Virus record (IMG/VR): IMGVR_UViG_3300025324_000271
Coordinates: 1 to 22,783 of that record
Strand: one strand, 5' to 3'
Length of the DNA stretch: 22,783 nt
Source: a virus
Below are positions 1-5,187 of this stretch, piece after piece. The number at the start of each line of letters is the position of its first letter. Position 1 is the stretch's first letter. The notes beneath the pieces are model-generated. The model worked only from the letters and a program-made list of their open reading frames with translations, did not search any database and had not been told where the DNA came from. Both the position numbers and the translations under genes were made by a program.

Positions 1-99
1 GCCGGAGCAGAAGCAGCACTCGACCATTTCCTGCTCATTGGGAGGGTCGAGTCGGGCGTCGTGTTTGCGCGCGAAATCGGCGTGATCCAAATCGCTCAT
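1..99 (-). CDS. Small Cys-rich phage protein, N-terminal part (runs off the window)
   Basis: Leftward reading frame entering from the window edge; only the first 33 codons are visible. It begins MSDLDHADFARK and ends at the edge in ECCFCSG, so three closely spaced cysteines (28, 29, 31) suggest the start of a zinc-binding knuckle. The start is well supported: AAGGAG (complement of 107-112) lies 7 nt upstream of the ATG at 99, and a near-consensus promoter (127-154) lies just beyond. No function is assigned. Acidic, charged N-termini followed by a Cys knuckle are common in small phage regulatory or accessory proteins, but that is only an analogy. Confidence 0.7.
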   Translation of the reverse strand, partial: MSDLDHADFARKHDARLDPPNEQEMVECCFCSG

Positions 100-126
100 C
101 TCTCTTCTCCTTTCATTCATACTAGG

Positions 127-154
127 AGTATAACCGAATATTCGGTTACGTCAA
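127..154 (-). promoter_or_regulatory. Strong leftward sigma70-type promoter with operator in the spacer
   Basis: On the minus strand, TTGACG (149-154) and TATACT (127-132) are separated by 16 bp and differ from the -35/-10 consensus at one base each. The spacer is almost entirely filled by the 18-bp palindrome at 131-148. The expected start near 120 would give a short leader containing the Shine-Dalgarno of the gene that begins at 99. This is the best promoter in the window and is probably repressible. Confidence 0.75.
131..148. promoter_or_regulatory. 18-bp perfect palindrome, probable operator
   Basis: TAACCGAATATTCGGTTA is perfectly self-complementary over 18 bp. It fills the spacer and touches the -10 element of the leftward promoter, the classic place for a dimeric repressor to block RNA polymerase. 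The regulator itself is not in the window. I did not see a second full copy of the site. Confidence 0.7.
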
Positions 155-175
155 GAGGAAAAGTGAAAAATAATT

Positions 176-352
176 CTATCCGCTCTGTTTGCGATAGAGT
201 GCAAGGGCAAGTTTCATTTCAGCGTTGTGTTCGGCCAGCCGGCAGTCGTCGGAGCAGAAATGTTGTTTTCGACGGGCCGGAATGTAGGACTTCCCGCAAC
301 GCGCACAAGCGCGGGAAGGTAGTCCAAGGCGGATTTCACGTTTACGTACCAC
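176..352 (-). CDS. 58-aa zinc-finger protein, unknown function
   Basis: Short leftward ORF (GTG start at 352, TAG at 176-178) encoding a very basic 58-residue protein. It has one clear C-x2-C-x13-C-x3-C zinc finger, CARCGKSY at C16/C19 and FCSDDC at C33/C37, with Arg/Lys on both sides. This looks like a treble-clef or knuckle finger of the kind attached to phage HNH and related nucleases. The same finger type occurs at the N-terminus of the nuclease coded inside intein 1. The reading frame has an in-frame TAA just upstream of ACT CGT TAC GTG, so GTG is the only reasonable start. No Shine-Dalgarno is visible. The candidate promoter (359-386) would start transcription at about the GTG, so a leaderless message is possible. 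A DNA-binding or regulatory role is plausible but not shown. Confidence 0.6.
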   Translation of the reverse strand: MVRKREIRLGLPSRACARCGKSYIPARRKQHFCSDDCRLAEHNAEMKLALALYRKQSG

Positions 353-356
353 GTAA
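342..356. repeat. Short inverted repeat TTACGT-ACC-ACGTAA
   Basis: A 6-3-6 inverted repeat spans the start codon of the zinc-finger gene at 176-352. It could be a small operator or simply the first codons of that gene; little more can be said. Confidence 0.35.
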
Positions 357-357
357 C

Positions 358-424
358 GAGTTTAACGCTTTATGGAGCGATTTGCAACTATTTCCTTGAC
401 ATCTCATGCGAAAGCGTTAAACTC
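358..424. promoter_or_regulatory. 14-bp inverted repeat pair forming a divergent control region
   Basis: GAGTTTAACGCTTT (358-371) and AAAGCGTTAAACTC (411-424) are exact reverse complements, 39 bp apart. Each arm contains TAAACT, which falls at the -10 position of a candidate promoter pointing outward: leftward TTGCAA (381-386)-17 bp-TAAACT (359-364), and rightward TTGACA (396-401)-16 bp-TAAACT (418-423). The symmetry suggests that one regulator bound at both arms controls both the leftward zinc-finger gene and the rightward replication operon. Confidence 0.6.
396..423 (+). promoter_or_regulatory. Candidate rightward promoter of the replication operon
   Basis: Perfect -35 TTGACA at 396-401, a 16-bp spacer, and TAAACT (4 of 6 matches to TATAAT) at 418-423. 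It lies about 90 bp upstream of the first rightward gene (start 512) and overlaps the right arm of the 14-bp inverted repeat. The leader from about 430 to 511 holds no ORF that I trust. Confidence 0.5.
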
Positions 425-511
425 TTAATCGTGTAGCGAACCGGAGATGCGCCGGCTGGAAAACTCACGCCCGCCGATCACGCCTGTAATGGTGAGAGAA
501 GGAGCATTTGC

Positions 512-1390
512 ATGACGGAGAAAAAGTTCCTCGACGACGTGAAAATCGCCGTCGAGGGGGCGCGGCGATCAGTCGAGAAAGCGACGGCAAAACCGCCGAC
601 CGACATCGACCAGATCGCGGGACCGAAGCGAAACGGCGGAAGTTTGATCGCCACGGTCGAGCGCGGCAAACAATCCATGCCGCCCCGCATCGTTCTGGTC
701 GGCACCGAGGGAATCGGAAAATCGACGTGGGCCTCCAAGGCCCCGAAGCCGATCTTCTGTCAGACCGAGGACGGACTCGGACAGATCGACTGCGAACGAT
801 TCCCGCTCGCGCTCGATTACGAATCGGTCGTGGCGCAACTCGAGACGGTCGCGACGGAAAAACACTCATGGCAAACCGTCGTGGTCGATTCCATCGACTG
901 GCTCGAGCGGCTCATCTGGGATCGCGTGTGCCGCCGAACGAATGTTTCCAACATCGAAAAGGCCGGGGGAGGTTTTGCGAAGGGCTATACCTTCGCGCTC
1001 GATGAATGGCGTGAGGTGTTGGATTTGCTCGGCCGTTGCCGGGCGCGCGGGATGGCGGCGATCCTCATCGCCCATGCCAAGATCGAGCGGTTCGAGGACC
1101 CGGAGAATCCCGCCTACGACCGCTACTCGCCGCGGCTTCACAAGCACGCCCAGGCGCTCGTGACCGAATGGGCCGATGCGGTGCTGTTCGCCACGCGGCG
1201 CATGACCGTCAAGCGCGAGGGAGCCGGGTTCAACGAGCGCGCCATCGCTCAGCCGGTCGGCCCGGAAGGGGGGGAGCGGATCGTCCGCACCGTGGGCTCG
1301 GCGGCGTGCGTGGCGAAAAACCGCTACTCGTTGCCGGCCGAGCTCCCACTGTCTTGGGATGTGTTCGTTTCTCATTTGATGAAGGGATAA
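512..1390 (+). CDS. Sak4-like RecA-fold ATPase (phage recombination)
   Basis: A 292-aa P-loop ATPase of the 'phage nucleotide-binding protein' group. Walker A is GTEGIGKST (residues 64-72) and the Walker B strand TVVVD is at 122-126, followed by SIDWLERL. The downstream strand AAILIAHAK resembles the RecA-fold strand carrying a sensor residue. Members of this group act as minimal RecA-core recombinases (Sak4) and usually sit beside a DUF669 or single-strand-binding gene, exactly as here. The start is supported by AGAAGGAG shortly upstream of ATG 512. It is the first gene of the rightward operon, about 90 bp downstream of the candidate promoter. A role in annealing or strand exchange during phage recombination or replication is inferred from family and context. 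The N-terminal 60 residues are charged and not recognised. Confidence 0.85.
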   Translation: MTEKKFLDDVKIAVEGARRSVEKATAKPPTDIDQIAGPKRNGGSLIATVERGKQSMPPRIVLVGTEGIGKSTWASKAPKPIFCQTEDGLGQIDCERFPLALDYESVVAQLETVATEKHSWQTVVVDSIDWLERLIWDRVCRRTNVSNIEKAGGGFAKGYTFALDEWREVLDLLGRCRARGMAAILIAHAKIERFEDPENPAYDRYSPRLHKHAQALVTEWADAVLFATRRMTVKREGAGFNERAIAQPVGPEGGERIVRTVGSAACVAKNRYSLPAELPLSWDVFVSHLMKG

Positions 1391-1399
1391 AGGTGACTC

Positions 1400-1849
1400 A
1401 TGGCGAATCTGGGAAATTTCAACGCGAATGAAGTTCCACCCGCCGGAGATTTCACGCCAATCCCAGAGGGGAAATATGAGGCGATGATCGTCGAGAGCGA
1501 GACGGTGCAGAACTCATCTGGAAACGGGTCGCATCTCAAGCTCACGCTCGTCGTCACGCGCGGCGAGCACGAGGGTCGGAACCTCTGGCATCGGCTGAAT
1601 CTGGACAATCCATCCGAGAAAGCGGTCCAGATCGCCCGCGGCCAGCTCAGCGCCATCTGCCGGGCAGTAAACATCCTGACGCCGAAGGATTCGACGGAGC
1701 TGCACTCGTTGCCTCTCATGGTCAACGTCAAGCAGGAAAGTTATGAGGGTGGCGTATCGAACAGGATCACGTCGTTCTCGGCGTGCGAGGGGATGCCGAC
1801 GCCATCTCCGGCGATGCCCAAGCAACAGATCGCCCCCTGGAAGCGTTGA
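1400..1849 (+). CDS. DUF669 family protein, probable ssDNA-binding partner
   Basis: A 149-aa protein opening MANLGNFNANEVPP, with the family-typical 'G.Y.AMIVESE ... L.L...V..GE.EGR.LW..LNL ... A...L..IC.AV' pattern (about residues 21-100) that marks DUF669. This family is found beside Sak4/RecA-like or Erf genes in phages and is thought to be a beta-rich ssDNA-binding protein. The gene follows the ATPase by 9 bp, with a modest Shine-Dalgarno (AAAGGTG), so they are almost certainly co-translated. The C-terminal tail (about residues 125-149, rich in Pro, Met, Ala and Lys) looks unstructured, as in many SSB-type tails. Biochemical activity is inferred from the neighbourhood. Confidence 0.75.
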   Translation: MANLGNFNANEVPPAGDFTPIPEGKYEAMIVESETVQNSSGNGSHLKLTLVVTRGEHEGRNLWHRLNLDNPSEKAVQIARGQLSAICRAVNILTPKDSTELHSLPLMVNVKQESYEGGVSNRITSFSACEGMPTPSPAMPKQQIAPWKR

Positions 1850-1863
1850 CCTCTCTCTCCATA

Positions 1864-1885
1864 CCGCGCCCCGCTTGGGGCGCGG
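1864..1885 (+). other. GC-rich 9-bp hairpin ahead of the helicase ribosome-binding site
   Basis: CCGCGCCCC (1864-1872) pairs perfectly with GGGGCGCGG (1877-1885) around a GCTT loop. It sits in the 49-nt gap after the DUF669 stop, 4-5 nt before the GGAGGG Shine-Dalgarno of the helicase gene. There is no U-tract, so it is a poor intrinsic terminator. An RNA-stability or translation-control element is more likely. Confidence 0.5.
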
Positions 1886-1898
1886 ATTTGGAGGGAGC

Positions 1899-4800
1899 AT
1901 GGATTACGAAGAGTTTCTTCGGTCGAAAAAGTTCTCCGTCGAGAACGTCGGCCGCGACGTTTCAGATTCCGAAATCAATCCCAAGCTCTTTGACTTTCAA
2001 AAGGCGGTCGTCCGTTGGGGCGTCAAACGCGGCAGGGCGATTTTCGGATGCGACACGGGACTCGGCAAATCCATCATGGCGATGGAATGGGCGCGCCTCG
2101 TCTGCGGCCAATCTCTCATTCTCGCTCCCCTCGCCGTGGCGCTTCAGTTCATCGAGGAGGGAAAGAAACATGGCTATGAGGTCGCTTATGCGAGAACGCC
2201 GGAGGAGATGCCAAAGAGCGGGCTTACCGTCACGAATTACGAGCGATTCCAGAATTTCGAGAGCGTCAAGTTGGATGCCTTGATCGTGGATGAATGCTTT
2301 CCGCCAAATACATTGATTGACACGCCTAGCGGGGGCGTCTATATTAGTAACATTCGACGGGGAGATAAAATTCTAAATGCATATGGGGCGGATACCGTCG
2401 AGGGGCTTGTAAAGAGGAGAATCAAGCGTGCCGTCAAAATCAACGTGGATGGAAAGCAAATCATCTCGAATGAAACGCATCCATTCTTCACGCGGCAGGG
2501 GTGGAAGCGGGCAATTTCGCTCACTGCCGGGGATCAAGTCATGGCAACGTCCTCGGCCATGCGAATGGTGCAAGATGCAGTTCGTGGTCAGATATGTTCA
2601 GATGGCGAAAGCTCGTTTTTGCAGTCGCTCTTGTTCAGCGAGCTACGGCATGAATCTTCCTCACGTGAAAGCAGCAGTTCATTCCAAGGAAGTACACGCC
2701 AGGATCGGGAAGAAGGTGTCTATCTGGCTGAGAACGACAATGAAAGGGAAGAGGCATCTGGAGAAGCTTTCGATGGTAAAGCCCATGCTGATGCCCGGCG
2801 TTCGAGAGAAAGTATCGGCCACCTTGAAACGTATCGGGCACAAGCCGCGAATTCGGGGCGGCAACGGTCATGGGCCGACGATGCCAGAGAAGATTCTACT
2901 TCATTCATTGAGTGGGAATTGGAAATGGAACTATGTAGTTCCAACTCGCATGAAAAGAGAGACGGGTTACCCGACTCATTACAAGCTGGACCTATCACTT
3001 CCGGGCGAGATGGTTTGTATCGAAGTGGATGGTGGGTCTCATCACAGTCGGAAAGCGCAGGATGTGAAGAAGACGAATTTCCTTCGTTCTCGAGGGTGGA
3101 GAGTGTTGAGGTTTTGGAACAAGGACATTCTGAGTTGGAAAAATTCAGGGATGAGGATGGGCTCGTCTATTTCTACGACATTAAAGCGTCACGGCATCCA
3201 TCCTTCTCAGTCAAAGGGCTCTTAGTCCACAACTGCTCCCTTCTCGCCAGCTTTGACGGGAAACTTCGGACCTATATCATTGAACGTTCCCAAGAGATTC
3301 CCTATCGTTTAGGATGTTCCGCGACGCCGGCACCAAACGATTTTGTCGAGCTTGGCAATCACGCCCAATATCTCGGCATTATGACGTGGCAGGAAATGGC
3401 TGCGACGTTCTTCGTCCATGATGGCATGAGCGGAGGGGATTCCAGAAACAACGCTTGGCGTTTGAAAGGTCACGCCGAAGATGCCTTCTGGAAATGGATC
3501 GTTTCATGGATGGTCTTCATCAAGAACCCAAGTGATATCGGATTCGAGGACGAGAAATTCAGGCTTCCGAAACTGTCGATTCAGGATCGAATCGTCAAAG
3601 TCGACGTCAAGCGCGAGGGGGAACTTTTCTTCACAGGACTCCACGGAATCGGAGATCGGACGGAGGTTCGACGGGCCACGCTTGGAGACAGGGTAAAGGA
3701 AGCGATCAGACTGGTGAAGGGAGATCCCGACGCGCAATGGATCGTCTGGTGCGGCTTGAACGCCGAAGCGGATGCCGTGGCCGACGCCCTCGGGAACCGG
3801 TGCGAAAACCTTTCAGGCGACGACGAACCGGAAGAGAAAGCGCGCCGGATCATCGATTTTACGAAGGGCCGATACAACGTACTTGTCACAAAGGCGAAAA
3901 TCGCCGGCATGGGGCTTAATTTGCAAAATTGTTCTCGCCAGGTATTTCTCGGCCTTGGCGACAGTTACCGCGATTATTACCAGTGCATCCGGCGTTCATG
4001 GCGGTTCGGACAGAAAAAGCCCGTGGATGTTTACATCGTCCTGTCTGACGCCGAATCCGAAATCGCTTTGAACGTGCGACGCAAGGAAAAGGATGCCGAA
4101 ACGATGGGAAAGGAGATGGTGAAACGGATGAGCGATCTCGAAAAGCAGGAGATTCTCGGGGCGATAAAGGAAGAAACGATTTACACGCGCCGCACGGTGA
4201 AATCACCCATCGACGCGTGGATCATGGAACAGGGTGATTGCGTCGAGGTGTTGAGTGAAAAGCCTTCCGATTTTATCGACTTTTCCGTTTATTCTCCTCC
4301 TTTTTCATCCCTCTATGTGTACACCAATTCTCACCGTGACATGGGAAACTGTCGAGGAGAAGAGGAATTCTTCAAGCACTTCGACTTCTTCCTCCGAGAG
4401 CTTCTTCGAGTGACGAAACCGGGACGCCTCACGGCCTGCCATGTTTCCCAGCTTGCGGCAATGGCTTCACGAGACGGCTATATCGGACTCAAAGACTTCC
4501 GCGGGCGTTGCATCGACGCCTTCAACCGTGCAGGATGGATTCATCACGGAGAGATCGCGATTCAGAAGAACCCTCAAGCCCAGGCGATCAGGACGAAGGC
4601 GGTAGGACTTCTCTTCGCCACGCTCAAACGCGATTCCTCGAAGCTCCGTCCGGCACTGGCCGATTTCATTCTCGTCTTCAGAAAGCCAGGCGAGAATGCC
4701 GTGCCAGTCAAATCCGACGTGACCAACGAGGAGTGGATCAAGTTCGCGCATCCAATCTGGACGGACATCAGGGAGACCGAAACGCTCTCGGCCATCGAAG

Positions 4801-5093
4801 GACGCGACGAGAAAGATGAAAAGCATGTCTGCCCGCTTCAGCTTGAAGTGATCCGCCGATGTGTTCGGCTCTGGACGAATCGCGGGGAACTTGTGCTTTC
4901 TCCGTTCGCAGGGATCGGGAGCGAAGGGCATGAATCCGTCAAGTCGGGGCGCCGGTTTCTTGGAATTGAACTCAAGACGAGCTATTTCAACGCAGCGGTG
5001 AAGAATCTGGAAAGGGCGGAACATGAAGCAAACTCAGGAGACCTTTTCAGATCGAAAAAGAGTTTTCATCTATTGCCGGAACCGCATCCATGA
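1899..5093 (+). CDS. SNF2-like helicase fused to N4/N6 DNA methyltransferase, interrupted by an intein
   Basis: A 1064-aa precursor: N-extein 1-132, intein 133-445, C-extein 446-1064. The helicase part has Walker A CDTGLGKS (51-58), Walker B LIVDE|CS split by the intein, motif III GCSATP (472-477) and motif VI QCIRRSWRFGQ (695-705) with arginine fingers, so it is an SF2/SNF2-type translocase. From about 774 a beta-order DNA methyltransferase follows: catalytic motif IV SPPF (799-802), then the SAM-binding motif I SPFAGIG (1001-1007). SPP[FWY] is typical of N4-cytosine enzymes, but N6-adenine cannot be excluded. After splicing the protein would be 751 aa. The start at 1899 is chosen for its GGAGGG Shine-Dalgarno; the frame is open to 1743, but that would overlap DUF669. 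It probably couples DNA translocation with modification of phage DNA, for example as anti-restriction. Splicing must restore the Walker B box for ATPase activity. Confidence 0.88.
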   Translation: MDYEEFLRSKKFSVENVGRDVSDSEINPKLFDFQKAVVRWGVKRGRAIFGCDTGLGKSIMAMEWARLVCGQSLILAPLAVALQFIEEGKKHGYEVAYARTPEEMPKSGLTVTNYERFQNFESVKLDALIVDECFPPNTLIDTPSGGVYISNIRRGDKILNAYGADTVEGLVKRRIKRAVKINVDGKQIISNETHPFFTRQGWKRAISLTAGDQVMATSSAMRMVQDAVRGQICSDGESSFLQSLLFSELRHESSSRESSSSFQGSTRQDREEGVYLAENDNEREEASGEAFDGKAHADARRSRESIGHLETYRAQAANSGRQRSWADDAREDSTSFIEWELEMELCSSNSHEKRDGLPDSLQAGPITSGRDGLYRSGWWVSSQSESAGCEEDEFPSFSRVESVEVLEQGHSELEKFRDEDGLVYFYDIKASRHPSFSVKGLLVHNCSLLASFDGKLRTYIIERSQEIPYRLGCSATPAPNDFVELGNHAQYLGIMTWQEMAATFFVHDGMSGGDSRNNAWRLKGHAEDAFWKWIVSWMVFIKNPSDIGFEDEKFRLPKLSIQDRIVKVDVKREGELFFTGLHGIGDRTEVRRATLGDRVKEAIRLVKGDPDAQWIVWCGLNAEADAVADALGNRCENLSGDDEPEEKARRIIDFTKGRYNVLVTKAKIAGMGLNLQNCSRQVFLGLGDSYRDYYQCIRRSWRFGQKKPVDVYIVLSDAESEIALNVRRKEKDAETMGKEMVKRMSDLEKQEILGAIKEETIYTRRTVKSPIDAWIMEQGDCVEVLSEKPSDFIDFSVYSPPFSSLYVYTNSHRDMGNCRGEEEFFKHFDFFLRELLRVTKPGRLTACHVSQLAAMASRDGYIGLKDFRGRCIDAFNRAGWIHHGEIAIQKNPQAQAIRTKAVGLLFATLKRDSSKLRPALADFILVFRKPGENAVPVKSDVTNEEWIKFAHPIWTDIRETETLSAIEGRDEKDEKHVCPLQLEVIRRCVRLWTNRGELVLSPFAGIGSEGHESVKSGRRFLGIELKTSYFNAAVKNLERAEHEANSGDLFRSKKSFHLLPEPHP
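2295..3233 (+). mobile_element. Intein 1, in Walker B of the helicase-methyltransferase
   Basis: A 313-residue in-frame insertion between VDE and CSLLASF. Block A is CFPPNTLIDTPSGG with nucleophile Cys1. Block B is SNETHPFFTRQGW (T61, H62, T66 of the intein). Blocks F/G are YDIKASRHPSFSVKGLLVHN (294-313), ending in His-Asn before +1 Cys. All canonical class 1 splicing residues are present. Removing it rejoins a normal LIVDECSLL Walker B. Residues of about 91-283 lack any LAGLIDADG or HNH motif and are strikingly rich in Ser, Glu, Asp, Arg, Gln and Gly. That is what one expects from a linker read in the non-selected frame of another gene, and the overlapping nuclease ORF (2428-3225) explains it. 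Base composition also shifts: the block A coding region is AT-richer than the helicase around it, which suggests recent acquisition. Confidence 0.93.
2428..3225 (+). CDS. Vsr/DUF559-like homing nuclease overlapping intein 1 in another frame
   Basis: A 265-aa ORF on the same strand as the intein but in a shifted frame, wholly inside it. A zinc finger C45-x2-C48-x16-C65-x3-C69 (CEWC ... FCSRSC) is followed by a basic helical region. The C-terminal nuclease has E154 in MPEKILL, D188 in YKLDLSL, E199 and D201 in CIEVDGGSHH, then D212, and the closing strand GWRVLRFWNKDI. This order matches the EDxHD/Vsr-DUF559 fold used by some homing endonucleases. The GTG start at 2428 has AGAGGAGA (2413-2420) about 7 nt upstream, so independent translation is credible. 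In this frame the protein looks folded and conserved, while the intein frame looks like disordered linker over the same bases. It probably cuts the intein-less helicase allele to drive homing; the target is not known. Confidence 0.85.
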   Translation: MPSKSTWMESKSSRMKRIHSSRGRGGSGQFRSLPGIKSWQRPRPCEWCKMQFVVRYVQMAKARFCSRSCSASYGMNLPHVKAAVHSKEVHARIGKKVSIWLRTTMKGKRHLEKLSMVKPMLMPGVREKVSATLKRIGHKPRIRGGNGHGPTMPEKILLHSLSGNWKWNYVVPTRMKRETGYPTHYKLDLSLPGEMVCIEVDGGSHHSRKAQDVKKTNFLRSRGWRVLRFWNKDILSWKNSGMRMGSSISTTLKRHGIHPSQSKGS

Positions 5094-5187
5094 AAGGCCG
5101 CTTTATCGTTTCTGCCGGGAATGCAAGGGCCGGGAATTCAAGGAAGTGACGGATGCGTTTGAGAGCGTATCAGGAAGCCGCCGTTAA
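5023..5187 (+). CDS. Small Cys-rich ORF bridging the two helicase genes
   Basis: A 54-aa ORF (ATG 5023, TAA 5185-5187) overlapping the end of the helicase-methyltransferase by 71 nt and the next helicase by 35 nt. It fills what would otherwise be a 59-nt gap. It encodes FIYCRNRIHERPLYRFCREC with C18, C31 and C34, which looks like a partial zinc knuckle. The region between the two large genes (5094-5152) is coding only in this frame. The upstream GGGCGG is a weak Shine-Dalgarno. Function is unknown, and the ORF could be spurious because more than half of it overlaps other genes. Confidence 0.42.
   Translation: MKQTQETFSDRKRVFIYCRNRIHERPLYRFCRECKGREFKEVTDAFESVSGSRR

Noticed and set aside
61-399. 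Rightward 112-aa ORF
   Set aside because: It runs antisense to the 58-aa zinc-finger gene, crosses the palindromic promoter, has no ribosome-binding site, and its sequence resembles no fold.
465-1375. Arg-rich leftward and alternative rightward ORFs over the Sak4-like gene
   Set aside because: High-GC shadow frames: arginine-rich, no motifs, no ribosome-binding sites.
1743-1898. N-terminal extension of the helicase gene to 1743
   Set aside because: It would overlap DUF669 by 107 nt with an Arg/Ser-rich out-of-frame sequence, while ATG 1899 has a perfect GGAGGG Shine-Dalgarno.
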